From assembly GCA_015655975.1 (NCBI GenBank), contig DVEP01000024.1:38282-102281 (forward strand): a stretch of 64,000 nucleotides of DNA, given 5' to 3'. The position numbers were made by a program, and so were the translations under genes. Positions 50,059-57,499 of this stretch are shown piece by piece. Under the pieces are notes generated by a model. It was not told the origin of the DNA, searched no databases, and saw only the letters and a list, made by a program, of their open reading frames with translations. Each line of letters opens with the position of its first letter. Position 1 is the stretch's first letter. Origin of the DNA: Eubacterium sp. GTDB taxonomy: Bacteria; Bacillota; Clostridia; Oscillospirales; Acutalibacteraceae.

Positions 50059-51215
50059 TCTTCTATTACCTCTTTCAATATTTTTAAACCTTTGTACAGT
50101 TCGTCTTCGCTTATTGTAAGCGGAGGCAAAAGTCTGACTTTATCTTTTGCGGTGAGAACAAGCAAACCGTTTTCAAGACATTTTTCTGCTGTTTCATTTG
50201 CATTTTTGTTGGTTTTAATTCCTATCATCAAACCTAAACCGCTGACGCTTTCAGCATTTTTTACTTCTTGAAGAAAGTCAAAAATGATTTTGCTTTTTTT
50301 TTCAACATCTTTTAAAAATTTATCGTCAATTCTTTCCAAAACGGAAATTGCGCCTGCGCAGACTATCGGGTTTGAACCGAATGTTGAGCCGTGAGTACCG
50401 TATGTGAGAGTGTTTTCAACCTTTTCACCTAAAAGACAAGCGCCTATAGGTAAACCTCCGCCCAGTCCTTTTGCCGTAGTAACTATGTCGGGTTTAATTC
50501 CGAAATGTTCGTATGCGTACAACTTTCCTGTTCTTCCGTTACCCGTTTGTACTTCGTCAACAATCATTAAAATATCTTTTTCACTGCAAATTTTTTCAAT
50601 CGCTTTTACAAAATCGGGGTTGAGAGTGTTTACTCCGCCTTCGCCCTGCACACACTCAAACATTATTGCGCAAACATCATCCGATACATTGTTTTCTAAA
50701 GTTGTAATTTTGTTTGCTTCGGTGTATTTGAAACCGTCTAAAAGAGGTTTGAAGTCTTTGTGAAACTCGTCTTGACCTGTTGCAGAAATTGTTGCGATTG
50801 TTCTTCCGTGAAAAGAGTTTTTTAAAGTGATGATTGTACTTCTTTGTTCGCCGTATTTGTCTTTTGCATACTTTCTTGCTGTCTTGATTGCACATTCGTT
50901 TGCCTCTGCACCCGAGTTGGCGAAGAACACTTTTTTCATTTTTGTTTTTTTACAAATGAGTTCTGCAAGTTCGGCAGACGGCTCGTTGTAGTAAATGTTG
51001 CTTGTGTGCTGAATTTTGTGCAGTTGTTTCTCTATTGCTTCAATCCATTTTTCGTCGCAAAAGCCAAATGCATTTACGCCTATTCCCGAAGTGAAGTCAA
51101 TGTATTTTTTGCCGTTTTCGTCTGTTGCAACGGCATTTGTTCCTTTCGTTAAAACTGCGTTTTTATGTTTGTAAGTGTTCACAGTATATGTGTCTGTTTT
51201 TTGTTGTGTATTCAT
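50055..51215 (-). CDS. argD: Acetylornithine aminotransferase
   Basis: 386 residues; PLP class III aminotransferase converting N-acetylglutamate semialdehyde to N-acetylornithine. Motifs: FTSGIGVNAFG, FFANSGAEANECAIKTARKY, the KNSFHGRTIATISATGQ segment, MIVDEVQTGNGRTGKLYAYEH with the PLP-ring aspartate, and the Schiff-base lysine in TTAKGLGGGLPIGA. Start overlaps the argB stop by one base, and its end overlaps argF. Confidence 0.97.
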   Translation of the reverse strand: MNTQQKTDTYTVNTYKHKNAVLTKGTNAVATDENGKKYIDFTSGIGVNAFGFCDEKWIEAIEKQLHKIQHTSNIYYNEPSAELAELICKKTKMKKVFFANSGAEANECAIKTARKYAKDKYGEQRSTIITLKNSFHGRTIATISATGQDEFHKDFKPLLDGFKYTEANKITTLENNVSDDVCAIMFECVQGEGGVNTLNPDFVKAIEKICSEKDILMIVDEVQTGNGRTGKLYAYEHFGIKPDIVTTAKGLGGGLPIGACLLGEKVENTLTYGTHGSTFGSNPIVCAGAISVLERIDDKFLKDVEKKSKIIFDFLQEVKNAESVSGLGLMIGIKTNKNANETAEKCLENGLLVLTAKDKVRLLPPLTISEDELYKGLKILKEVIEE

Positions 51216-52072
51216 TATCTACCTCTAAACATTGTTCCCATACCCTCGTCGGTCAGGAGTTCTATAAGTATTGAGTGTTTTACTCGTCCGTCTATTATGA
51301 ATGCTTTTTTTACGCCCTGCCTAATGGCATTTATCATTGAGTCAATTTTCGGAATCATTCCTCCTCCGATAATTCCGTCTGCAATAAGTTTGGGACAGTC
51401 GGAAACAAAAACTTCATTTATGAGAGTTGATTCGTCGTTGATGTCTTTTAAAAGACCTATCGTGTCAGTCATTGAAATGAGCGCTTCTGCTCCGATTTTT
51501 GACGCTATTTCACTTGCGACAGTATCAGCGTTTATGTTGTATGTGTTTGAGTTTTTGTCAAAACCTATTGAAGAAATGACGGGAATGAAACCGCTTTTTA
51601 TCGTGTTGATGATAATTTCGGCGTTGCAGTTAACTATTTCTCCGACATATCCGTGTTTGTCGTCAAGTTTTTTGCACTCAAGCATTTTTCCGTCAAGACC
51701 GCTTAATCCTATGGCTTTACCGCCTGAATTTCCGATTTGACAAGTCAGGTTTTTATTGATTTTTCCTGCCAAAACCATCTGTACGACATCTGCGCTTTCC
51801 TTGTCTGTAACACGCAGACCGTCAACAAATTTGCTTTCGATTTGCAACTGATTGAGCATTTTGTTGATTTCGGGACCGCCGCCGTGTACAAGCACTATTT
51901 TAATTCCTATTGTGTTTAGCAGTACAAGGTCGCTCATTACGGCAGATTTCAATTCTTCGTTAATCATTGCGTTTCCGCCGTATTTTACAACCACTATTTT
52001 GTTTCTGTACTTTTGAATGTTCGGTAAGGCTTGTGCCAATATGCTCGCTTTTTGATTGTTTGATATTTTCAT
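51215..52072 (-). CDS. argB: Acetylglutamate kinase
   Basis: 285 residues; phosphorylates N-acetylglutamate, usually the arginine feedback-controlled step. Glycine motif KYGGNAM, VLVHGGGPEINKML, the FVDGLRVTDKESADVVQM substrate segment, the NADTVASEIASKIGAEALI nucleotide region and C-terminal GIIGGGMIPKIDSMINAI are all recognisable. The N-terminal helix (about residues 1-20) is of the type found in arginine-sensitive hexameric enzymes, so feedback control is likely though unproven. 9 bases after argJ. Confidence 0.97.
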   Translation of the reverse strand: MKISNNQKASILAQALPNIQKYRNKIVVVKYGGNAMINEELKSAVMSDLVLLNTIGIKIVLVHGGGPEINKMLNQLQIESKFVDGLRVTDKESADVVQMVLAGKINKNLTCQIGNSGGKAIGLSGLDGKMLECKKLDDKHGYVGEIVNCNAEIIINTIKSGFIPVISSIGFDKNSNTYNINADTVASEIASKIGAEALISMTDTIGLLKDINDESTLINEVFVSDCPKLIADGIIGGGMIPKIDSMINAIRQGVKKAFIIDGRVKHSILIELLTDEGMGTMFRGR

Positions 52073-52081
52073 TTTTGTACC

Positions 52082-53317
52082 TCAGGTTCTGTAACTTCCG
52101 TTGATTTTCACATAGTCGTATGTCAGGTCGCAACCCCACGCCTTTGCGCTTTTTGTTCCGTCGTTTAAGTTGATGTCTATATAAATCTCGTCGCTTTCAA
52201 GTATTTGAGACGCTTTTTCTTCGGAAAATGATACACCGCTTCCGTTTTTACAAACGGTAATTTTGCCGTATTCCGATTTAATGTCAACATCTACTTTTTC
52301 AATATCAAATTCAGCGTCTGCATAACCGACAGCACAGAGAATTCTGCCCCAGTTCGCGTCTTTTCCGAAAATTGCACATTTGAACAGGGTAGAGCCGACT
52401 ACTTCTTTTGCAACTGTTATTGCAGAATCAAGGTCTTTTGCATTACTGCATGTGCATTCAATCATTTTTGTTGCGCCTTCGCCGTCTTTAGCAAGCATTT
52501 TAGTCAAATTCATCATAACTTCATATAGAGCAGATTTGAAAACTTCATAGTCGGCGTTTTCTTCACAAATTGTTTTGTTTTTGCTCAGACCGTTTGCCAT
52601 CAGACATACCATATCATTTGTTGAGGTGTCTCCGTCTATCGTAAGACAGTTGTATGTTATTTTTACAACTTCACTCAGCGCTTTTTGAAGCATTGCAGAT
52701 GAAATATCTGCGTCGGTAGTTATGAAGTTAAGTGTTGTCGCCATATTCGGATGAATCATTCCCGAGCCTTTTGCGCAGCCGCCCAAATGACAGGTTTTTC
52801 CGTCGAGTTCAAACTCTACCGCATATTCTTTTTTTATTGTATCGGTTGTCATTATTGCCGTTGCAAATTCTTCGTTTTTTTCACTCGATATTTCTGTCGC
52901 AAGCGTATGCATACAGTTTTCTATGGGCTCAATAGGCAAAGTCATACCTATTACACCTGTTGAGGCAACTACAACTTCCTCTTTTTTTATTCCGAGTTCC
53001 TGCGCGGCCAATTCGCACATCTTTTCTGCTTTTTCAGCGCCGTCGGCATTGCAGGTATTTGCATTCTTCGAGTTTACGATTATTGCGTGGGAAATATTGT
53101 TTGTTTTTTGTAAATTGTTTTTTGTAACAATTATCGGTGCGCCTTTTACTTTGTTTTGAGTATACACAGCCGCCGTATTGCAATTTTCCTTGCAGTAAAG
53201 AATTGCTATATCATTTTTGTGTTTTTCTTTTTGTATGTTTGATTTTTTGATTCCGCAGTAAAGACCGTTTACCAAATAGCCTTTTGACGCGGTAATTCCG
53301 CCGTTTATAACTTTCAT
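52082..53317 (-). CDS. argJ: Bifunctional ornithine acetyltransferase/N-acetylglutamate synthase
   Basis: 411 residues. Transfers acetyl from acetylornithine to glutamate, closing the acetyl cycle so that no separate argE is needed; some ArgJ also use acetyl-CoA. The self-cleavage site lies in KGSGMIHPNMATTLNF, between Ala193 and Thr194; Thr194 becomes the nucleophile. TGVIGMTLPI near residue 120 forms the oxyanion region. NMATTLNF replaces the more common NMATML. It sits 1 base after argC and 9 bases before argB. Confidence 0.97.
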   Translation of the reverse strand: MKVINGGITASKGYLVNGLYCGIKKSNIQKEKHKNDIAILYCKENCNTAAVYTQNKVKGAPIIVTKNNLQKTNNISHAIIVNSKNANTCNADGAEKAEKMCELAAQELGIKKEEVVVASTGVIGMTLPIEPIENCMHTLATEISSEKNEEFATAIMTTDTIKKEYAVEFELDGKTCHLGGCAKGSGMIHPNMATTLNFITTDADISSAMLQKALSEVVKITYNCLTIDGDTSTNDMVCLMANGLSKNKTICEENADYEVFKSALYEVMMNLTKMLAKDGEGATKMIECTCSNAKDLDSAITVAKEVVGSTLFKCAIFGKDANWGRILCAVGYADAEFDIEKVDVDIKSEYGKITVCKNGSGVSFSEEKASQILESDEIYIDINLNDGTKSAKAWGCDLTYDYVKINGSYRT

Positions 53318-53318
53318 A

Positions 53319-54260
53319 TCATTCTCCTAAAATAAGTCCTGTTGTTTCGTCTTTGCCTAACATTATATTAAGACATTGCATTGCGGCGCCCGATGCACCT
53401 TTTCCTAAATTGTCAAATCTCGCAGTGATGATTGCACGCTTTTCGTTTCCGTTGATCTCAATTTCCATATCGTCTCGGTTTTCAAAGTTGTTTGCGCCAA
53501 TCATACTGTCTGAATATCCGAGTTCTCTAACTTTGATGAAAGGCGAGTTTTGATAGTGCTCGCTGAATATGTTGTGTATGTCATTCAGATTGCATTTTTT
53601 GCTGAGCATATCCGTAAAAATCGGTATTGTTACAACCATTCCCTGAGGGTAGTCTGCAACAATAGGTGAAAAAATAGGCGTTCGTTTGAGGGAATTGATA
53701 AACATCACTTCTCTTAAATGTTTGTGTTGCTGAGTCAGTGCATATTGACGAGGAGAACAAAGTTCTTCGTTTCTTTCGTCGCTTTCATATTCACTTATCA
53801 TATTTTTTCCGCCGCCGCTGTAACCTGTAATACTGTAGCAAACAATAGGGTAGTCTTCGGGTAAAATTCCGCAATTTACAAGCGGGAAAACGATAGCGTT
53901 GAAACCGCTTGCATGACAGCCCGGTACAGCAACTCTGCTTGAGTTTTCTATGTTTTTTCTAAACTTGTCGGAAAGTTCGGGAAAACCGTAGTCCCACAAA
54001 ACACTTGTTCTATGCGCTGTTGAAGTGTCAATGATTTTTGTGTTTTTGTTGTCTATCAAACTTACTGCACTTTTCGACGCAGCGTCGGGCAGACACAGAA
54101 AAGTTATGTCAGACTCGTTAATCATTTCTTTTCTTGCCTTACTGTCTTTTCGCTTGCTTTCTTCTATTGTAAGCAGTTCAATATCGTCTCTGTTTTTAAA
54201 ACGGTTAAAAATTTTAAGCCCTGTTGTGCCTTGATTTCCGTCTATAAATACTTTTGTCAT
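53319..54260 (-). CDS. argC: N-acetyl-gamma-glutamyl-phosphate reductase (short type)
   Basis: 313 residues. NADPH-dependent reduction of acetylglutamyl phosphate. The short N-terminus KVFIDGNQGTTGLKIF, FLCLPDAAS, STAHRTSVLWDYGFPEL and the catalytic cysteine in VPGCHASGF near residue 115 place it in the type 2 ArgC group, less usual among Clostridia than the longer type 1. A late histidine motif (PQGMVVTIP) is present. I chose ATG 54260, with GGTGGTGA (minus strand) just upstream. First gene of the argCJBDF operon. Confidence 0.95.
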   Translation of the reverse strand: MTKVFIDGNQGTTGLKIFNRFKNRDDIELLTIEESKRKDSKARKEMINESDITFLCLPDAASKSAVSLIDNKNTKIIDTSTAHRTSVLWDYGFPELSDKFRKNIENSSRVAVPGCHASGFNAIVFPLVNCGILPEDYPIVCYSITGYSGGGKNMISEYESDERNEELCSPRQYALTQQHKHLREVMFINSLKRTPIFSPIVADYPQGMVVTIPIFTDMLSKKCNLNDIHNIFSEHYQNSPFIKVRELGYSDSMIGANNFENRDDMEIEINGNEKRAIITARFDNLGKGASGAAMQCLNIMLGKDETTGLILGE

Positions 54261-54283
54261 ATTATTCACCACCAAATCAACTT

Positions 54284-54357
54284 ATACATAATTATACACT
54301 GAAATGTATAAAAGTCAATAGCGAATGCATATAAATAAGAATATTTATAAAACATTC
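54284..54357 (-). promoter_or_regulatory. arg operon promoter and candidate arginine-repressor sites
   Basis: Minus-strand TTGACT (54318-54313) and TATAAT (54296-54291), 16-base spacer. TATACA repeats (54284-54289 and 54294-54299) cover the -10. Just upstream of the -35, GAATG-n3-ATAAATA (54323-54337) is mirrored by TATTTAT-n4-CATTC (54342-54357). The AT-rich spaced palindromes resemble ArgR/AhrC boxes in general shape but no exact consensus match is claimed. Confidence 0.45.
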
Positions 54358-54442
54358 ATATAAATATGCAATGATATGATAGCGTTTTTTGTATATCGGC
54401 TATAAAATACGGGTAAAAATATACTCTTTGCAAGCAAATCTG

Positions 54443-54471
54443 TTGACCGTTTCGACGGATTTTACTAATAT
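54443..54471 (+). promoter_or_regulatory. Promoter of the lysis cassette
   Basis: TTGACC (54443-54448) and TAATAT (54466-54471), 17-base spacer; a small CCGT/ACGG hairpin lies in the spacer. GGGAGG follows 10 bases before the first ATG. Confidence 0.4.
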
Positions 54472-54502
54472 GAAAAACGCTTTGAAGGTAGGGAGGTAAT
54501 AA

Positions 54503-54733
54503 ATGAATTCAGAGATGATTAACACAATTTTATCATTGGTAGGAAGTTGCGTAGGAACTTTCAGCGGAATTATTGCCGCGTCAAGACTTACTGCATACAG
54601 AATTGAGCAACTTGAAAAGAAAGTTGACAAGCACAACAACTTTGCGTCAAGAATACCTGTTGCTGAGGAACGAATAAAAGAAATTCAACATAGAATAAAC
54701 AGAGTTGAAAGGAGAATTGAAAACGATGAGTAA
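54503..54733 (+). CDS. XhlA-like phage holin accessory protein
   Basis: 76 residues. One N-terminal hydrophobic helix (about 5-25, TILSLVGSCVGTFSGIIAA) is followed by a charged coiled coil containing YRIEQLEKKVDKHNNFASR and a heptad tail (ERIKEIQHRINRVERRI). This pattern is common in small proteins preceding holin and endolysin in Firmicutes phages. GGGAGGT precedes the ATG. It overlaps the holin gene by 8 bases. No other phage gene is near, so it belongs to an isolated lysis cassette. Confidence 0.78.
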   Translation: MNSEMINTILSLVGSCVGTFSGIIAASRLTAYRIEQLEKKVDKHNNFASRIPVAEERIKEIQHRINRVERRIENDE

Positions 54734-54917
54734 AGTTTGTATAAAACGCGCTGTCAGGACATTTTTTCAAACGGCGGTCGGCTATATTTCAATGAATATA
54801 GTTACAGGTGATTTTACTTCAAAAGAAGCAATGAAAAATGCTCTTGTAGGACTGGGAGTGTGTGCCGTTGCGTCAGGTCTTGCGGCAGTAATGAATATGA
54901 AGGAGTGCGATGTATAA
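54726..54917 (+). CDS. Holin-like small membrane protein (r1t-type pattern)
   Basis: 63 residues, two hydrophobic segments (about 8-28 and 40-58) separated by a polar turn with GDFTSKEAMKNA. KRAVRTFFQTAVGYIS and ALVGLGVCAVASGLAAVMN resemble holins of the phage r1t group, which make membrane pores that release the endolysin. The ATG at 54726 overlaps the previous gene, and the TAATG at 54915-54919 joins it to the peptidase gene. A longer reading from 54705 is unlikely. Confidence 0.75.
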   Translation: MSKVCIKRAVRTFFQTAVGYISMNIVTGDFTSKEAMKNALVGLGVCAVASGLAAVMNMKECDV

Positions 54918-55771
54918 TGTACTATTACAATCAACTTGATTATGAAGATGTGGACTATTCTTACAACTCAAATAATAAAACCGTAGCGACATCGGGCTGC
55001 GGAGTTTGCGCCGCATTGTGTATTTTAAACAATTATTATAATACCACTGTAATGAGTGTAAAAGAAATGGCTTCTTTTGCAAAAAAGTGCGGAGCAAGAG
55101 TGTGGAGCGGTACAAATATGAGCGTTTTACTGAACGCTCTTTCTAAAAAATACGACATTTCTTATACAACAACTTCAAAAAATTCCGAGTTGTTAAATCA
55201 TATAAAATCGGGCAAATTTGCTATCATAAATCAGGGCGATGAGTACAATGTGTTTTCCACTGCGGGACACTATGTTGTCGGTTTCGGAATTGACGGAAAA
55301 GACAATATAAAGTGCCTTGACCCTCAATACTATTACGGCAAATATTCAAAATCGCCGAGAAAAAACAGAATAGAAAAAGCAGACAAAGAGGAAGTTTGGG
55401 TAAATCTCAAAGAAGTAGGAAAGGCTACTATTGACAGAAATCCAAGTTACTATTTGGTAAATTTTACGGGTAAGGCAAGCAGTCCGAAACCACCTAAAAT
55501 CACTGTCGGAAAAACTTATGTTACAAATGCTGTCAGAAATGTTTACAAATCTTACTACGCTTCAAGCGGCAGGAAAAAGGTAAAAGAAATGACAAAAGAC
55601 GGCAGAAAACATGCAACATCAAAAAACCAAAATTCCTATGCTTCTTTAAAAACAGGTACAAAAATCACTGTATTGGCTAAAAAGACAAATAAGTTCGGCA
55701 ACTTGTGGGTGAAAATCCCGTCGGGTTGGATTTCGGTCTGGAACAGCGACGGAACATCATTTATAAGATAA
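54917..55771 (+). CDS. C39-like cysteine peptidase with C-terminal SH3 domain (endolysin-like)
   Basis: 284 residues. The catalytic half (about 1-185) has the nucleophile Cys28 in TSGCGVCAALCILNNYY, the histidine in GHYVVGFGID and a following aspartate in KCLDPQYY, the order found in C39-type papain-like peptidases. After a short KPPK linker, residues 205-284 look like a bacterial SH3 fold (ATSKNQNSYASLKTGTKITVL and NLWVKIPSGWISVW), which would bind cell wall. There is no signal peptide; export through the upstream holin is expected. AAGGAG lies 11 bases before the ATG. It could cut cross-bridges in peptidoglycan as an endolysin, or process another substrate. Confidence 0.8.
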   Translation: MYYYNQLDYEDVDYSYNSNNKTVATSGCGVCAALCILNNYYNTTVMSVKEMASFAKKCGARVWSGTNMSVLLNALSKKYDISYTTTSKNSELLNHIKSGKFAIINQGDEYNVFSTAGHYVVGFGIDGKDNIKCLDPQYYYGKYSKSPRKNRIEKADKEEVWVNLKEVGKATIDRNPSYYLVNFTGKASSPKPPKITVGKTYVTNAVRNVYKSYYASSGRKKVKEMTKDGRKHATSKNQNSYASLKTGTKITVLAKKTNKFGNLWVKIPSGWISVWNSDGTSFIR

Positions 55772-55825
55772 CTAAATAAAATATAAACAAATAGTAATAT
55801 ATTTATTAACTATTTGAATAATCAA

Positions 55826-55854
55826 TTGAAAGGCTCATTTCCTTGTGCTATAAT
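55826..55854 (+). promoter_or_regulatory. Promoter of the CmpB-family gene
   Basis: TTGAAA (55826-55831) and TATAAT (55849-55854), 17-base spacer. The expected start near 55861 falls right at the ribosome site AAGGAG (55863-55868), giving a minimal leader. Confidence 0.6.
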
Positions 55855-55877
55855 TTTGCTTCAAGGAGATGAGTTTT

Positions 55878-56579
55878 TTGAGTACAAAAAACATCGTTGT
55901 TCACAGAGAAAAAGTTGAATTTGAAAAAGAGCATGAAAAGAGTTTTGCAAAGGGACTCAATTTTTACAAGTTAGTGTGGATATTCGCAGTCAGCTGCGTA
56001 GTCGGTTTTGCAGTAGAAACACTATGGTGCTTCATTAAACTGGGCCATATAGAAAGCCGAAAGTCGCTTGTTTACGGACCTATAAGCATAGTTTACGGTA
56101 TGGGCGCAGTAATATTGACGCTTGCGTTGTATAAAATAAAAGATGCCAAGTGGTACAAAATCTTTTTTGTTTCTTTTGTTGTCGGCACGGTAACGGAATA
56201 TATAGCATCACTGGGTGAAGAAATAGTTTTCGGCGTTCGAGCTTGGGACTACAGCAATGTACCGTTAAATATTAATGGCAGAGTTTGTTTGCTGTACTCT
56301 TTGTTTTGGGGCGTTTTGGGTCTTTTTTGGATAAAAGTTTGCTACCCGTTTATGTCAAAAGTCATTGAAAAAGTACCGTTCACTCTCGGTAAAGTTTTAA
56401 CCTGGGCATTTGTGGTATTTTTCATTTTTGACTGTGTATTGAGCGCTTCGGCAGCTTTCAGAATGGACGCAAGGGCAGAAGGGATTGCTCCGAAAAACTC
56501 GTTTGAACAGTATCTTGACAGTGAATTTTCGGATGACAGAATGCACAAAATATATGCAAATTCCGAAAAAGTCGAGTAA
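55878..56579 (+). CDS. CmpB-family membrane protein (putative ABC transporter type IV, PF06541-like)
   Basis: 233 residues, about five helices. The family pattern is clear: GFAVETLWCFIKLGHIESRKSLVYGPISIVYGMGAV (given here in part as VETLWC and YGPISIVYGMG), EYIASLGEEIVFGVRAWDYS, and INGRVCLLYSLFWGVLG. It carries a charged N-terminus before the first helix. Function is not established despite the transporter label. I chose the TTG at 55878 because AAGGAG (55863-55868) touches the ATG at 55869 and is well spaced for the TTG. Monocistronic, between the lysis cassette and the tRNAs. Confidence 0.82.
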   Translation: MSTKNIVVHREKVEFEKEHEKSFAKGLNFYKLVWIFAVSCVVGFAVETLWCFIKLGHIESRKSLVYGPISIVYGMGAVILTLALYKIKDAKWYKIFFVSFVVGTVTEYIASLGEEIVFGVRAWDYSNVPLNINGRVCLLYSLFWGVLGLFWIKVCYPFMSKVIEKVPFTLGKVLTWAFVVFFIFDCVLSASAAFRMDARAEGIAPKNSFEQYLDSEFSDDRMHKIYANSEKVE

Positions 56580-56585
56580 AAAAAC

Positions 56586-56665
56586 AATAGGCAGATTTAA
56601 AAGCGTGTGAAAGAGTGGCACAGGGTATCATATTTCACATTAAAATCTGCCTGTTTTGTTTTAAA
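56586..56665 (+). terminator. Terminator after the CmpB-family gene
   Basis: AGGCAGATTT (56589-56598) pairs with AAATCTGCCT (56643-56652), with an inner TGTGAAA/TTTCACA stem inside, followed by a T-rich tail. Confidence 0.75.
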
Positions 56666-56680
56666 TTTTTTTAAATATAC

Positions 56681-56709
56681 TTGACATTTTACTGAGTTTT
56701 ATATATAAT
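56681..56709 (+). promoter_or_regulatory. Promoter of the tRNA-Asp/tRNA-Thr pair
   Basis: TTGACA (56681-56686) and TATAAT (56704-56709), 17-base spacer, 16 bases before the mature end of tRNA-Asp. Confidence 0.75.
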
Positions 56710-56725
56710 ACAACTCGTATCAAAT

Positions 56726-56802
56726 GGCCCGGTAGTTCAGTTGGTTAGAACGCCAGCCTGTCACGCTGGAGGTCGACGGTTCGAACCCGTTCCGGGTCGC
56801 CA
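56726..56802 (+). tRNA. tRNA-Asp (GTC)
   Basis: 77 bases with encoded CCA. Acceptor GGCCCGG/CCGGGTC (one G-U), discriminator G, anticodon loop CTGTCAC in the CCAGC/GCTGG stem, T arm GGTTCGAACCC. Separated by 3 bases from tRNA-Thr. Confidence 0.97.
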
Positions 56803-56805
56803 TTT

Positions 56806-56881
56806 GCTGATATGGCTCAGGTGGCAGAGCACATCCTTGGTAAGGATGAGGTCACCGGTTCGAATCCGGTTATCAGCTCCA
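56806..56881 (+). tRNA. tRNA-Thr (GGT)
   Basis: 76 bases with encoded CCA. Acceptor GCTGATA/TATCAGC, discriminator T, anticodon stem CATCC/GGATG with loop TTGGTAA, T arm GGTTCGAATCC. Cotranscribed with tRNA-Asp. Confidence 0.96.
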
Positions 56882-56886
56882 AAACA

Positions 56887-56926
56887 CAGCCGTTTTTCAG
56901 CAGCTTTTAAAACGGCTGTTTTTTTA
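56887..56926 (+). terminator. Terminator of the tRNA pair
   Basis: Perfect 10-bp stem CAGCCGTTTT (56887-56896) / AAAACGGCTG (56909-56918) followed by seven T. Confidence 0.93.
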
Positions 56927-57049
56927 TTTTAGTCGATTTTTTGCTATTTCTAAATTTATTTTTCGTAGTATGTTAATTTTTAACTAAAAACGCTTCGCTT
57001 AAAATTTTTAGCAGAGCAAAATTTCATTAAGTGCAGATACTTTATTTAA

Positions 57050-57095
57050 CCTCTTAACTGTTGACATCAGTTAAGAGGCTTCTTTATTTTTATTG
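57050..57095. terminator. Hairpin terminator next to the 37-residue gene
   Basis: Perfect 11-bp stem CCTCTTAACTG (57050-57060) / CAGTTAAGAGG (57068-57078), 7-base loop. The T-rich run CTTCTTTATTTTTATT follows on the plus strand; on the minus strand it lies 22 bases past the small gene's stop but with a poorer T run. Bases 56927-57049 before it are AT-rich with nothing recognisable. Confidence 0.7.
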
Positions 57096-57100
57096 TATAT

Positions 57101-57214
57101 TTATTTTGTGGCTATTAAAACTAACGCAAATAAAAATGCAGACACGGAAAATAGTATAGCTGTAATTTTATTTAATTTTTTTCCGTACTTATTATAAAAA
57201 TTTTCAAGTCTCAT
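57101..57214 (-). CDS. 37-residue single-pass membrane protein
   Basis: Short gene with complete expression signals. The product starts MRLENFYNKYGKKLNKI, basic and amphipathic, followed by one helix of about 17 hydrophobic residues (about 18-34) and a TK end. AAAGGA (minus strand) lies 8 bases before the ATG, and a near-consensus promoter with a 17-base spacer lies about 45 bases upstream. Codon use is ordinary. No family is recognised. Size and charge pattern suggest a small membrane regulator or a type I toxin-like peptide; no antisense RNA is evident. Protein-level proof is lacking. Confidence 0.65.
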   Translation of the reverse strand: MRLENFYNKYGKKLNKITAILFSVSAFLFALVLIATK

Positions 57215-57260
57215 ATCATTTTTCCTTTGCACTGTATATTTAGTTAAATATTGTTATTAT

Positions 57261-57289
57261 ATTATAGCTGAATAACTAAAATTAGTCAA
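57261..57289 (-). promoter_or_regulatory. Promoter of the 37-residue gene
   Basis: Minus-strand TTGACT (57289-57284) and TATAAT (57266-57261), 17-base spacer; expected start near 57254, giving a leader of about 40 bases. Confidence 0.65.
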
Positions 57290-57399
57290 AATAATTGATT
57301 TTACAATTGTTTGTACTTAGTACAGAAAATGTATTTGATGCTGTAAAATTCGGAAATATATATAACTGAGTTATTTTAATTTTAAGGTTAAATTGATAC

Positions 57400-57444
57400 T
57401 GCACTTAAAATTTCTGTGCAATTTAAACTGCACAGTGATATAAT
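57400..57444 (+). promoter_or_regulatory. Candidate operator and -10 of the DMT permease gene
   Basis: CTGTGCA (57414-57420) and TGCACAG (57429-57435) form a perfect inverted repeat with an 8-base centre, and another half-site TGCAC lies at 57400-57404. TATAAT at 57439-57444 follows at once, so the palindrome covers the -35 position. A dedicated repressor or activator is likely but not identified. Confidence 0.5.
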
Positions 57445-57499
57445 AGTTTATATTATAATCATTATTATTTTTGAAAGTTTTATTTCAGAGGTATTTGAT

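Noticed and set aside
54261..54502. T-box or arginine-responsive leader RNA
   Set aside because: No specifier stem or T-box sequence (TGGNACC) is present; the repeats look like DNA dyads.
54503..56881. Complete prophage integrated at the tRNA-Asp/Thr genes
   Set aside because: Only three lysis-type genes are present, no integrase, terminase, capsid or tail gene, and no tRNA-derived repeat was found.
56927..57049. Small gene or RNA between the tRNA terminator and the next hairpin
   Set aside because: Only AT-rich sequence without ribosome site, promoter or conserved structure that I can see.
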